Assembly (NCBI GenBank): GCA_021613375.1
Contig: CM038720.1
Span: 12,927,962-12,991,961, forward strand
Direction: 5' to 3'
From: Megaleporinus macrocephalus
Taxonomy: Eukaryota; Chordata; Actinopteri; Characiformes; Anostomidae
DNA length: 64,000 bases
This document shows positions 38,203-50,872 of the stretch, one piece after another. Below the pieces are notes generated by a model, which saw only the letters and a program-made list of their open reading frames with translations, made no database searches and was not told the DNA's origin. Each line of letters starts with the position of its first letter. The first letter of the stretch is position 1. A program made the translations under genes and the position numbers.

Positions 38203-41200
38203 CTGGGACACAGTCCTGGAACTTTATACCGTATTATCAGAGTTTGACTGGGACGCAATCCCGGACAATTTATACTGCATAAGTAGAGTATGACAGGGAC
38301 GCAGTCCTGCACACCTTATACCATATTAGTAGAGTTTGACTGGGACACAGTCCTACAAACTTTATACTGTATTAGCAGAGTTTGACTGGGGCGCAATCCT
38401 GCACACTTTACACCACATAAGTAGAGTTTGACTGGAACACAGTCCTACACACTTTATACTGTATTAGCAGTTTGACTGGGATACAGTCCTACACACTTTA
38501 TACTGTATTAGCAGAGTTTGACAGGGATACAGTCCTACACACTTTACACTGTATTAGCAGAGTTTGACTGGGATACAGTCCTGCACAGTTTATACTGTAT
38601 TAGCAGAGTTTGACTGGGATACAGTCCTACACACTTAATACTGTATTAGCAGAGTTTGACAGGGATACAGTCCTACACACTTTACACTGTATTAGCAGAG
38701 TTTGACTGGGACACAGTCCTACACACTTTATATTGTATTAGCAGAGTTTGACTGGGACACAGTCCTACACACTTTACACTGTATTAGCAGAGTTTGACTG
38801 GGATACAGTCCTACACATTTTATACCGCATTAGCAGAGTTTGACTGGGACACAGTCCTACACACTTTATACTGTATTAGCAGAGTTCGACTGGGACACAG
38901 TCCTGCACACTTTATACCACATTAGCAGAGTTTGAGTGGGACACAGTCCTGCACACTTTATACCACATTAGCAGAGTTTGACTGGGACACAGTCCTGCAC
39001 ACTTTATACCACAGCAGAGTTTTACTGGGACACAGTCCTGCACACTTTATATTGCATTAGCAGAGTTTGACTGGCACACAGTCCTGCACAGTTTATACTG
39101 CATTAGCAGAGTTTGACTGGGACACAGTCCTGCACACGTTATACCACATTAGCAGAGTTTTACTGAGACACAGTCCTGCACATGTTATACTGTATTAGCA
39201 GAGTTTGACTGGGACACAGTCCTGCACACTTTATACTGCATTAGCAGAGTTTGACTGGGACACAGTCCTGCACACTTTATACTGCATTAGCAGAGTCTGA
39301 CTGGGACACAGTCCTACACACTTTATACTGCATTAGCAGAATTTGACTGGGACATAGTCCTGGAACTTTATACCGCATTAGCAGAGTTTGAGTGGGACAC
39401 AGTCCTGCACACTTTATACCACATTAGCAGAGTTTGACTGGGACACAGTCCTGCACACGTTATACCACATTAGCAGAGTTTGACTGGGACACAGTCTTAC
39501 ACACTTTATACCGCATTAGCAGAGTTTTACTGGGACACAGTCCTGCACACGTTATACTGTATTAGGAGAGTTTGACTGGGACACAGTCCTACACACTTTA
39601 TACTGTATTAGCAGAGTTTGACTGGGATACAGTCCTACATACTTTATACTGTATTAGCAGAGTTTGACTGGGATACAGTCCTGCACAGTTTATACTGTAT
39701 TAGCAGAGTTTGACTGGGATACAGTCCTACACACTTAATACTGTATTAGCAGAGTTTGACTGGGATACAGTCCTACACACTTTATACTGTATTAGCAGAG
39801 TTTTACTGGGACAACGTCCTACACATTTTATACTGTATTAGCAGAGTTTGACTGGGACACAGTACTACACATTTTATACCGCATTAGCAGAGTTTGACTG
39901 GGACACAGTCCTACACACTTTACACTGTATTAGCAGAGTTTGACTGGGATACCGTCCTACACACTTTATACTGTATTAGCAGAGTTTGACTGGGACACAG
40001 TCCTGCACAGTTTATACTGTATTAGCAGAGTTTTACTGGGATACAGTCCTACACATTTTATACTGCATTAGCAGAGTTTGACTGGGACACAGTCCTGCAC
40101 ACTTTATACTGTATTTGCAGAGTTTGACTGGGACACAGTCCTACACACTTTACACTGTATTAGCAGAGTTTGACTGGGATACAGTCCTACACACTTAATA
40201 CTGTATTAGCAGAGTTTGACTGGGACACAGTCCTACACACTTTACACTGTATTAGCAGAGTTTGACTGGGACACAGTCCTACACACTTTACACTGTATTA
40301 GCAGAGTTTGACTGGGACACAGTCCTACACACTTAATACTGTATTAGCAGAGTTTGACTGGGACACAGTCCTGCACACTTTATTATGTATTAGCAGAGTT
40401 TGACTGGGACACAGTCCTACACACTTTATACTGTATTAGCAGAGTTTGACTGGGATACAGTCCTACACACTTTATACTGTATTAGCAGAGTTTGACTGGG
40501 ATACAGTCCTGCACAGTTTATACTGCATTAGCAGAGTTCGACTGGGACACAGTCCTGCACACTTTATACCACATTAGCAGAGTTTGAGTGGGACACAGTC
40601 CTGCACACTTTATACCACATTAGCAGTGTTTGACTGGGACACAGTCCTGCACACGGTATACCACATTAGCAGAGTTTGACTGGGACACATTCCTGGACAC
40701 TTTATACCACAGCAGGGTTTGACTGGGACACAGTCCTGCACACGTTATACCACATTAGCAGAGTTTGACTGAGACACAGTCCTGCACATGTTATACTGTA
40801 TTAGCAGAGTTCGACTGGGACACAGTCCTGCACACTTTATACTGCATTAGCAGAGTTTGAGTGGGACACAGTCCTGCACACTTTATACCACATTAGCAGT
40901 GTTTGACTGGGACACAGTCCTGCACACGGTATACCACATTAGCAGAGTTTGACTGGGACACATTCCTGGACACTTTATACCACAGCAGGGTTTGACTGGG
41001 ACACAGTCCTGCACACGTTATACCACATTAGCAGAGTTTGACTGAGACACAGTCCTGCACATGTTATACTGTATTAGCAGAGTTCGACTGGGACACAGTC
41101 CTGCACACTTTATACTGCATTAGCAGAGTTTGACTGGGACACAGTCCTACACACTTTATACTGCATTAGCAGAATTTGACTGGGACACAGTCGTACACAC

Positions 41201-41870
41201 TTTATACTGCATTAGCAGAGTTTGACTGGGACACAGTCCTGCACAGTTGATACTGCATTAGCAGAGTTTGACTGGGACATTGTCCTGGAACTTTATACCG
41301 CATTAGCAGAGTTTGAGTGGGACACAGTCCTGCACACTTTATACCACATTAGCAGAGTTTGACTGGGACACAGTCCTGCACACTTTATACCACATTAGCA
41401 GAGTTTGACTGGGACACAGTCCTGCACATGTTATACCACATTAGCAGAGTTTGACTGGGACATAGTCCTACACACTTTATACTGCATTAGCAGAGTTCGA
41501 CTGGGACGCAGTCCTGGACACTTTATACCACAGCAGAGTTTTACTGGGACACAGTCCTGCACACTTTATATTGCATTAGCAGAGTTTGACTGGCACACAG
41601 TCCTGCACAGTTTATACTGCATTAGCAGAGTTTGACTGGGACACAGTCCTACACGCTTTATACTGTATTAGCAGAGTTTGACTGGGACACAGTCCTACAC
41701 GCTTTATACTGTATTAGCAGAGTTTGACTGGGACACAGTCCTGCACAGTTTTTACTGCATTAGCAGAGTTTGACTGGGACATAATCCTGGAACTTTATAC
41801 CGCATTAGCTGAGTTTGACTGGAATGCAGTCCTGGACACTTTATCCCAAAGCAGAGTTGGACTGGGCTGA
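38203..41870. repeat. 46-bp satellite-like tandem array, about 80 copies
   Basis: Units of 46 bp with the core tttgactgggacacagtcct followed by gcacactttatactgcatta. About 3.66 kb, making it the largest array in the window. Point variants (ctgcac/ctacac, ctgcat/ctgtat/ccacat) run in blocks, and whole multi-unit blocks recur (for example the cattcctggacactttatac block near 40690 and 40960). Short open frames within are repeat translations. Confidence 0.97.
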
Positions 41871-43347
41871 AAACCAGTAAAAGTGTTATTATGATTATTA
41901 TTCCAACTGCAAATAACCACTGCCAGTTCTTTGAGAAAGTACATTTTATTTTATTATTTCTTGTTTAACGGAATGATTATGACAGCCCTAGTTAGCAAGT
42001 CAAGTAGTTTTAGCTTTTAAATGTATTTACCGCAAGTAATGTCTTATAGCAGAAGATTGGCCAGTCTATTAATAAGTGAATAAATTCCCCTCAGCGTTGG
42101 CACTTAAAGTAATTTAAATGTGGCGTAATAACTGCTTAAAATCACCTGTCAATCTGTCTGTACAGCTTCCAGTAAGACCGGGCCAGAAAAAAGCTGGCAG
42201 ACTGTTCAGTGTGTTAACATAACAGTTCCATCTAGTACCACATAAGGTTCTGTGAAACCCTTTTTGGTTCTACATAGAGCCGTTTTTAAAAAGATAATTT
42301 AAAGAACCACATACAACATGATTTCCATCAAAAATCACTTCGTAACCATGCAAAGAACCATTTATTCACTCATTCTATACATAACCTTTGCCTTTACCGA
42401 AGAGCTATTGTAAGGGTGGATATGAGAGTAGATCTATTCCCTATACTTCAGACTTGGCAGTAAATTGGATAACTCAGCAGCATCAAAATCAAACCAACTC
42501 TCATGACGCACTCTATGCTTCACTTCACTTAAAAGATCCAAACACTGGAGGCATATTGAACGCATTCATTTGTTGTACAGTTTGAAATCTAGTGGGATAG
42601 TGATGTGAAACAGAAGACTCACTTCTCATCGTAGAAATCTGATGCAGCGAGTGCTTGGGTTTTGAATTAATGTTCATACTATGATTTATACTTTGGATTT
42701 TTTGTCTATGTAAACAACTCATGTTTCAAAGGTGCTGTGTGTCAGAGATCGTTACTGTTTGTTGGCGATAGTGGTCCTGAGATCAGGCAAAAGCAGTTTT
42801 CTTTTCCGAAGTGGAGTAGAAGTAGTTGCACCTGTAGTAGTGTTTTTAATGCACTTGAAGAAGGAATGTTTAAGATTTTAGGAATTTCCTTATGAATTTA
42901 AAGCAAGTTCACCATTAATTATAACTACAAATAAATACTAAGTTTTTAATATTGTATGGTCATATGTTATTACTAAAATACCAAATCCAGAATAAGTTGT
43001 TGGATTTCTTGTTTTAAAGACCTTGTTTTCATCTCTACTCCTTATTAGCTAGAGCACTGATCTGCCAGCTATCTGGTTACAAGTTTTATTTTTAGCATGT
43101 TTTTGAAAGCAAGAACCTGAATTCACCACTTTCATTTTGGCCTGTCAGGCGGTTATACTAATCAGCAGAGCCTGTTCGGTTCATTTTGAAACAGGTCAGT
43201 TAGCTAATTAGCTAGCTGTAGCATTGTGACTAGTGAAGTAGTAAAAAACAATTGTTGCTAGCATTAGCAACAGTTAAAAAGTTTCTTTAGTTTTACTGCT
43301 GGAGACTCCAGCAAATTCTGCTCCCTTAGAAAATCTTACAGTTTCAC
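41871..43347. other. Intronic DNA; weak repeat at 42220-42370
   Basis: aaggttctgtgaaaccc, tttttggttctacatagagc and gcaaagaaccatttattc resemble a common fish miniature repeat. No exon or complete element seen. Confidence 0.4.
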
Positions 43348-43420
43348 GTTATTCACGGTATTTCTTCACACCCGCTGTTTCTTCCACCTTTGTGTTAGAA
43401 CTTCCGCTCAGCTAACCAAA

Positions 43421-43699
43421 ATGAATACAGTTACATGGGAGGGGAGCAGAGAGGTAATAAGAATTTCGAATGGTACAACACTGTCTCCTCCGAGGTTAAT
43501 AACACAGTGGGTGGATGATATGAAAAGGTGGTCTGAGGTTACCTACGGCGACGTTTATAATTATTTTGTACTCTCGGAAGGTGTAGACGGTTCGGCAATG
43601 AAAAACTATACAAGTAGTAAAGCGTATCAGTCCCTGCATAGTGGGAAGGTCGGCCGTCTACATAAAGACGGTGGGTTTGTATTTCTGAAAGCCGGTTGA
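43421..43699 (+). CDS. Uncharacterised 92-codon ORF in composite repeat copy A
   Basis: Starts MNTVTWEGSREV and ends FVFLKAG, with WVDDMKRWSEVTYGDVYNYF and AYQSLHSGKV in the middle. The W-x(8)-Y-GD-(V/I)-YNY pattern followed by a Y-x-S-x-x-AY segment resembles the N-terminal part of repeat-associated proteins in fish that often also carry SWIM or YqaJ-like nuclease domains; this is recollection and not a search result. Only this N-terminal module is present, with no catalytic domain nearby. The inverted copy at 61850-62097 (minus strand) has the same start (MNTFVWEE) but is frameshifted. Likely a transposon gene remnant and not a host gene. Confidence 0.4.
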   Translation: MNTVTWEGSREVIRISNGTTLSPPRLITQWVDDMKRWSEVTYGDVYNYFVLSEGVDGSAMKNYTSSKAYQSLHSGKVGRLHKDGGFVFLKAG

Positions 43700-44075
43700 A
43701 CCCAAGTCAAGCCAGCTGCCCGAGCCACTCTGCGTGGGTGTTAGCTATAGCCCAGATAGCCTAGCGCGGTAGACACTGATCAGAAAACTGTTACTTAACT
43801 CGCAAACACCCGACATGTCTGCTTCCTCTGAGCTTCATAAGCGAGACATTTCTCTGGATAAGGAAGCTCTGGTGCTGGTTCTCCTCCACAGAATGATAAG
43901 AGCAGACATACGGAGGTTTCGGTGGATTAGCGCCTTCAGCCAAGCCAAGTTTACCTCTTCTTCCAATTATTGGAAGTTACACTCCCTCTAACTGAACATA
44001 TTATGCTAGTCATTTTATATGTTTATTGTCGTTTTGCTTGTAATTAGTATCAACGTATTCACGGTCGCACTGATA

Positions 44076-44962
44076 GTTCAAGATTCAAGATTCAAGAGTT
44101 TTATTGTGATGTGTACAGCAGAACAGACAGTTACACTGTACAATGAAATTCTTACTTTGCTGCTCCTCCATTCACCAATAGATAAAGATAACAAATAAAA
44201 GAAATAAAAAATATATATACAAAATATACAAAGTATAACAATATAAGTTGAAGAATAAAAGTATTTTTATAGTTAAAGAATAAAAAATAAAAGTTATGTG
44301 TGCTTTTATGTGCAAGTATGAAGAGCAGCAGCCATAAAGTGCAAGTTGCAAGAAACAAATGTAAACAATAATGTTCGTGTGAGTAGTGAATGTAAACAGT
44401 ATTCTGACAGTACAGTGAGTGTAAGATGCAGTTTAAATCAGACCAGTTAAAACCAGTTCAGATAGGAGAGGTTGGAGAGGTAGTGTGTGAGGTGTTCAGA
44501 AGCCTGATGGCCTGTGAGTAGAAACTGTTTGTCAGTCTTGTGGTCCTGGACTTTACACTCCTGTAACGTCTGCCTGAAGGTAAAAGTGTGAAGAGTGTGT
44601 GCTGGGGGTGTGTACTGTCCCTGATTATGTTGTGGGCCCTCCTGGTGACCCTGGTGTGGTAGATGTTCTGCAGTGAGGGGAAGGCTGCTCCTGAGATGGA
44701 CTGTGCAGTTTTGATCACACGCTGGAGAGCCTTACTGTCCTGAGCAGTAGAGTTTCCATACCAGACGATGATGGAGCTGGTAAGAACACTCTCAATCATA
44801 CTCCTGTAGAAGGTGCTGAGAATTTTGGTTGGCATACCAAATTTTCTCAGCCTTCTCAGAAAGTACAGTCTCTGCTGGGACTTCCTGATGATGATCTGAG
44901 TGTTGTGGGACCAGCTGAGATCCTCACTGATGTGAATGCCAAACACAAAGGAAGCAAAGACG
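44076..44962 (-). mobile_element. L2/CR1-like LINE, 5'-deleted 3' part in composite copy A
   Basis: The minus-strand coding part (about 44458-44955) encodes the reverse transcriptase C-terminal region: [58 protein letters not shown]. It is nearly identical to 60575-61040 but retains five residues (TFYRS) that the other copy lost. The 3' UTR ends at 44076 in repeats of ttgaatc, seen here as gttcaagattcaagattcaa. The frame beyond about 44955 belongs to the flank and not to the LINE. Confidence 0.85.
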
Positions 44963-45000
44963 CCCCCCCCAGTGTTGTCATGGAAAATAGCGTGAATAAC

Positions 45001-45829
45001 ATTGTTTGGTACTTCACAATTAGTGAAAGCAGGATTACACTGTTGGAGTTGGTTGAAAAGGCTTATAAACATGGCTGCCAACTCCCCACAATGGCCAGGA
45101 GACCCTGCAATTCCCTCCAAACTACCTCTAAACTTGTATTTTCATCCTCAATTCTATCCAAGTTCATACATTAAGTTCATTGCTGGATGCAAGTATCCAA
45201 ACATACACTGAGCAGGTTGCTGATTGGATGATCGTAGGTGGTTTGTATGGCTGATTGGTTGTCAACAGAGAGAGGCTCCGCCCACTGCACTTGATTCAAA
45301 AGCTGCACGTGTGAGTAACAAGACTCACTTTGTTGTTTGAAGTTTCTTGGCTGACTGGAGCCCACAAGTCGCAAATGAGGCAATGAAGAGGTAACGACAT
45401 TACGTTACGACCCACCAAGTGAAGCAACATAACTATGTATTAAAATGCTGAGATCCATACTTAGAATTATAGTTCAGAACTCAAGAAGTTGCCACGCTTC
45501 ACCTACAAAGTACACGTTAGCTTTTCTTCTAAACCTTGGTTTGTTGTTTTTCTGTAGAAGATGTGTGTAATTGTGTTTCTGATTTGTATCTGTTTTGTAA
45601 ACGGAGTGATTTAAACTGAACATCATTATAATTTACCCATCACTTCAAATCTCTCTCCAACATTTTCCTTAAAGCTGGCAACCCTGTTGTAACAACTTCG
45701 TATCCAAATCAACATCAGATCGGAGTCCGATCAAGGTCAGCGTGTATCTGTTTGCAAGTCAAACTGGGCCTACACGACTTTGAAAAACAGAGAACATCAC
45801 AAATGCCCATCTTTTTCGTCCTGAGAGTG
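45001..45829. other. Intronic DNA, nothing recognised
   Basis: No supported feature. Confidence 0.45.
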
Positions 45830-46080
45830 CAGTCGTGGGCTGGAGGTTAGGGGCCCGGTCATGTGGCCGGAGGCTTGCCGGTTCGATTTCCTGCACCAAC
45901 AGGACATGACTGAACATGCCCTTGAGCACCTAACCCCCAACTGCTCCGGGCAAGTGTGCTCACTGCCCCCTGGTGTGTCTGTTCACTAGCGTGTGTAAAT
46001 GTGGGTTCTTCACTGCACAGATAAGTTACATGCGGAGGTCAAATTCCGCTGTGTACAAAAACAAGTAGCAATAAGTTTAA
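45830..46080 (+). repeat. tRNA-derived SINE, copy 2
   Basis: tcgtgggctggaggttaggg forms the A-box side and gccggttcgatttcc the B-box-like motif. The body includes gagcacctaacccccaactg and gcaagtgtgctcactgcccc. It is the better preserved of the two copies and ends in an A-rich, AAAACAAGTAGC tail. Confidence 0.8.
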
Positions 46081-46118
46081 AATTCTGATTGTAAATGAAC
46101 ACATTAACAAGTGTGAAC

Positions 46119-46585
46119 TAGAGCTGGGTGATATGGCCTTTCAAAAAAAAATCTTTGAATTTTTATTAAAAAAAATTTCTACTCAAATTCAAACTATAGA
46201 TGACAAATGTTCAAAACAAGTTTTACCTTTATTTTGCTTGTATTTAAATTTCCCCTTAGGGGTTTAAGTTATTAAGCACATACTTCTGGTGTAAAATTTT
46301 CAACTTGTTAATGAACTCTGACTCCACCCTATATAGGGGCACCATAGCATCTGTGATTGCCTTCCAACGTGCCCCATTCTTATTATATGGCTGTGTCAGG
46401 AACTGTCACTTGCTTTGTTTTGGGTGGTGTGCTGGTGGAGCGGCTGAACTCTGAACTATGGAAGCCCAAAGTGGGGTGTTGGTTGCGGAAGTTAAAACTG
46501 AGAGAAAAACGATTTTTCATAAAACACATCATCCTTAACTATAAAATAAAATTAATCGATAAAATCGGTTTATCGCCCAGCTCTA
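46119..46585. mobile_element. hAT-type miniature element
   Basis: Left end tagagctgggtgatat and right end tatcgcccagctcta are inverted repeats. The flanking octamers gtgtgaac (46111-46118) and gtaagaac (46586-46593) agree at six of eight positions, consistent with an aged target duplication. No transposase frame. Confidence 0.75.
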
Positions 46586-46593
46586 GTAAGAAC

Positions 46594-47306
46594 TCAAACT
46601 TCCAGATCGGCCCCCGTTATCATGGGACATAAACAAAGCCAAACTTACTGGACCGGTTTGCTATTTTACACAAACTGGAGATTAATATGAAAACTGTAAA
46701 GAGACTGACAACGTCTGTATCCTTAAATTACAAACCTTATCTGTTGGCCTTTTCTCACTTCCCTCGTCCTGCTCTCTGATTGGCTGTTCGGCTTACTTGT
46801 CTCACAGTGCAGGACTCACAAACGCTTAGGCTTAAATGTCAAGCGTGTTTACTGAACGAAGCGACAGTGCTGTGAAACTGGTGGGCTGCTGCAACCCTAG
46901 CTGCCACAATTGACTGTACATTTCTAGTTAGTCAGGATCAATGTTATATAGAACCCACAAACATTAACAGTAAGCCCGCTCAGGGTCCTGTAGTGTGTAT
47001 AATCTGGTGTGTAACCCGATATTACGTGGGGCTTAAAAGATCATTAATCAACAAGAGCTGAGCTGAACAGAACCTGTCAGTGTGTACAAAAAAAAATTAA
47101 AGTGACAGAAAATGGAGAAATTGCAGCAGCGCTGAACTTGCCAGGTCAGTAATGCAACCAGACAGTAAAATAAAAAAAAATCTTATTTTCAAATGATTAG
47201 ATTAGATAATTAAGGTCAAAACAGAAATATGATGGATTAAAAATAATACTGTGCTGCTTCACTAAGGAGTGTTATGGATGTAGTAACAATCACCTTACAT
47301 ATATAG
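46594..47306. other. Intronic DNA, nothing recognised
   Basis: No supported feature. Confidence 0.45.
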
Positions 47307-47861
47307 GTATGTATGTATCTATGTACAAATATATGTATGTACGAATATATATATGTATGTATGTATGTACGAATATATGTATGTATGTATGTACGAATAT
47401 ATGTATGTGTGTATATATGCATGTATGAATATATGTATGTATCTATGTATGTGTGTATTTATGTATGTATTTACGAATATATGTATGTATGTATGAATGT
47501 ATGTATGTATTTATGAATATATGTATGTATATACGAATATATGCATGTATGTATGTACAAATATATGTATGTATTTATGTATGTATGTATGTATGTAGGT
47601 ATGTATGTGCGTATTTATGTATGTATGTATGTATGTACGAATATATGTATGTATTTATGTATGTATGTATGTATGTATGTATGTATGTATGTGTGTATTT
47701 ATGTATGTATGTATGTATGTACGAATATATGTATGTATTTATGTATGTATGTATGTGTGTATTTATGTATGCATGTATGTACGTACGTATGTGTGTATGC
47801 ATGCATGTGTATGTATGTATGTGTGTATGCATGCGTGTGTATGTATGTATGTATGTATGTT
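47307..47861. repeat. (ATGT)n microsatellite, about 550 bp
   Basis: Tetranucleotide GTAT repeats with interspersed cgaatatatg and gtgtatttatg units. Long open frames in several frames on both strands (MYVCMYV, HTYIHTY) are repeat translations. Confidence 0.95.
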
Positions 47862-48859
47862 TGGGTTTTTTTTTGTGTTCACCTTAAGCTTGCATTGCAG
47901 GACATATAAGCCCTGTTGACCCCCCTTCTTTTCAGCTGTGGTTTCCTTCACGTCCTTTTGTTTTTCTTTTTCTTTCTGGGCTGAAGGCACTCGCCACTAG
48001 CATAGCAATGGCTCTCTCCACAGTTGCTCCACAACCTAGTTTATGACAAATTTCCGCTTGCTCTGTGCATGTAGAGCTTTCGGGGATCCAAGCATATGCG
48101 TCTGAAAGCGTTTGTTGTTTCATTCAGGGTTGGTCATGTGGCGTGGGGACTTTGGTGACCAACCCGCAGGCCGGGTTTTAGAAATCACCGGCTAGCAGGT
48201 GTCAAGCAAGTCCACATCATCACAAGGAAGATCTTTCTAGGTGATGTTAGGTTTCTGATTTGTACAGACATACAGTCTACTTGAAATGTGGCTGCATGCC
48301 ATCTACAAATAGTGCATCAATTTTTAAAACGGTGTCAGTTCTTCAGCTCCATGTGTAACATATGGTATATGCTGATAGCAGCCGTCTCTGTCTCCACAGA
48401 ACTAGGCGTAGCCCAGGGGTGTGTTTAGGGTCTGGCTATGGGGCTTTATGGGTCTTTTTGTCTGTCGTCAAAGTATTAAATTGAATCATGGGCGTATCTA
48501 ACCACTGAACCTTTTCTGGTCTCTGCCTCGTCCCTGCCGGAGCCGCCGACCATTGTGTTTGGCAACATTGTTCCAAAAGTTTTGCAGGAAATGCTTTAAA
48601 ATGTGTATTATCATCTTTTATTGTTATCTTTACTGAGTGTTTCGTGGTTTACCACAGATTCACTCGCAATGGTAAGCTAAAGTATAATGTTCTGACATGG
48701 TTACACAAATGTACAGTTAACAAAACAATTATTCACACCACCACTGAATCTTTTGTGGTAAGGGTCACATTTTTTAAGCAACTTAATTTTTTAAATGTGG
48801 CGAGTGACAAATCTCACAAGGTGCAAAGCAAGAAACAGAAATCTTCTAATTCATAATTA
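47862..48859. other. Intronic DNA, nothing recognised
   Basis: No exon, RNA gene or repeat identified. Confidence 0.4.
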
Positions 48860-49175
48860 TCATTGTCATAGTTTGTTTCTCCTCCTGTCTCTGTTCTCAG
48901 CCCTTGTTGTCAGTCTTATGTTATGATCCATGTGCTTATATTTGATTTGGTAGTTTGCCCTTCCTTGTCTTCACCCTCCTGTTACACCCATCACCTGCTC
49001 CTAGTTTGTGTCTCCACCCTGTCCCAGGTGTTCCCAGTTCCCCTTGTGCTTATATACCTCTATGTTTGCTCACTTTGTTGTTAGAATTGTTGTTAATATG
49101 ATGCTGTTGTTTCGTATCGCTGTTCTTGTGTATGGACTTCAATAAACGATTTTGTACCTGCATTTGCCTTGACGA
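48860..49175 (+). repeat. Possible solo LTR-like repeat
   Basis: C/T-rich start, cacctgctcctagtttgtgt and ccaggtgttcccagttcccc, then a TATA-like ttatatacc and an AATAAA at about 49141. This order is seen in fish LTRs. No second LTR, primer site or coding region, and no target duplication was found. Confidence 0.3.
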
Positions 49176-49495
49176 CTCCATCGTTAACATGCCAATCATA
49201 ATCTTTATTGAGCGTTCCACAGTTTATCATAGCTTCACTGACAACGCTATGATTACAGTATGATCTTCTAACACGGTTTATGGAGTTGCACGCAATTTCA
49301 TCAGTCAGCTTACAGTTTGTTACTGTTTACATGGCCAAAACAGAGCCCTCTTTATTTCATAGATGAAAACATTGAATAGTTTAATAATGTATTCAATGCT
49401 AAACTGAAAACATCACTGGTTTTTAATACCTGGTACTCTGTAATAGGGCATTAGTTTCATAGTCAGTGGGATGCGGTATAAGTAAGGAAGATTTC

Positions 49496-49660
49496 ATCCA
49501 TCCATCCATTATCTTCCGCTTTATCCCACTAGTTGGGCTCACTGGAGCCAATTTCAGAGGTACACCATGGGCTGGTCACCTACAGGCACACACACTCACA
49601 CCTACGGGCAATTTAGAGTAACCGATCAACCTAAGATTATTGTGTTTGGACTGTGTGAGT
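49496..49660 (+). repeat. CCATCCATC-type dispersed repeat
   Basis: catccatccatccattatct then ccgctttatcccactag and gcaatttagagtaaccgatc; a common fish dispersed repeat, inverted at 21485-21576. It leads directly into the 20-bp array. Confidence 0.75.
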
Positions 49661-50630
49661 ACACCACTACACCACCATACTAACAACTACACCACCGAAC
49701 TAACCACTACACCACCATACTAACCATTACACCACCATACTAACCACTACACCACCATACTAACTACTACACCACCATACTAACCACTACACCACCATAC
49801 TAACCACTACACCACAGTACTAACCACTACACCACCGTACTAACCATTACACCACAGTACTAACCACTACACCACTATACTAACCACTACACCACTGTAC
49901 TAACCACTACACCACCATACTAACCACTACACCACCATACTAACCACTACACCACCATACTAACCACTACACCACAGTACTAACCACTACACCACTATAC
50001 TAACACTACACCACCATACTAACCACTACACCACCATACTAACCACTACACCACCGAACTAACCACTACACCACCATACTAACCATTACACCACCATACT
50101 AACCACTACACCACCATACTAACTACTACACCACCATACTAACCACTACACCACCATACTAACCACTACACCACAGTACTAACCACTACACCACCGTACT
50201 AACCATTACACCACAGTACTAACCACTACACCACTATACTAACCACTACACCACTGTACTAACCACTACACCACCATACTAACCACTACACCACCATACT
50301 AACTACTACACCACCATACTAACCACTACACCACAGTACTAACCACTACACCACTATACTAACCACTACACCACCATACTAGCCACTACACCACCATACT
50401 AACTACTACACCACCATACTAACCATTACACCACCATACTAACTACTACACCACCATACTAACCACTATACCACCATACTAACCACTACACCACCATACT
50501 AACCACTACACCACCATACTAACCATTACACCACCATACTAACTACTACACCACCATACTAACCACTATACCACCATACTAACCACTACACCACCATACT
50601 AACCACTACACCACAGTACTAACCACTAAA
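49661..50630. repeat. 20-bp minisatellite with higher-order structure
   Basis: About 48 units of actaaccactacaccaccat. Variants (ccgaac, cagtac, ctatac, ctgtac) occur in the same order from about 49690 and again from about 50050, offset by 359 bp, showing a block duplication of about 18 units. The open frames are limited by frame slips such as the 19-bp unit near 50000. Confidence 0.95.
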
Positions 50631-50744
50631 CCTTACTAAAAAGTAAGATTGTGCTCTATAGGCACGGTGACAGCTGTAAACAACCATATAGTAGTAGGTG
50701 TTTATGTAGCTGCGGGAAATATTTTGACGGAGATTGCCAAGCGC

Positions 50745-50872
50745 AAGAGCGTATTCCTCGCTGATCAGAAGAAAGGTGAGGAGAGAGCGTATCCCTTGCT
50801 AATCTGAAGAAAGGTGAGGCGAGAGTGTATCCCGTGCTGATCAGAAGAAAGGTGAGGCGAGAGCGTATTCCT
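50745..50872. repeat. 38-bp tandem repeat, about 3.4 units
   Basis: agagcgtattcctcgctgat then cagaagaaaggtgaggag repeats with a 38-bp period and a few substitutions. Confidence 0.85.

Larger units (their letters stand above)
43348..45000. mobile_element. Composite transposon-like repeat, copy A (module plus captured LINE)
   Basis: The ten terminal bases gttattcacg at 43348-43357 are perfectly inverted at 44991-45000. Inside, from the left, are a shared ctttgtgttagaacttccg block (43390), a short ORF, a non-coding stretch, and an antisense LINE 3' part (44076-44962). On the right are the inverted ctttgtgtt block and cagtgttgtcatggaaaata. The reverse complement of this whole arrangement recurs at 57010-62175. 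At 44940-44962 the right arm joins directly to the LINE interior, so the LINE 5' part and some module sequence are deleted. No clear target duplication was found. Confidence 0.6.

Noticed and set aside
38203..41870. Centromeric or subtelomeric satellite
   Set aside because: A single array inside a gene intron; no evidence from this window that it is chromosomally amplified, and no telomere repeats are nearby.
44905..45211. Plus-strand frames at the end of composite copy A
   Set aside because: They overlap the antisense LINE and its flank; no family signature.
45830..46080. tRNA gene
   Set aside because: A and B box-like motifs are present but the sequence continues into a SINE body shared with another copy; no cloverleaf with a proper anticodon stem can be drawn.
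47237..47990. Long overlapping open frames on both strands (up to about 144 codons)
   Set aside because: They are translations of the ATGT tetranucleotide repeat; open in several frames at once and without protein character.
48860..49175. Complete LTR retrotransposon
   Set aside because: Only one LTR-like stretch, with no partner LTR, primer-binding site, gag or pol; kept as a low-confidence solo LTR only.
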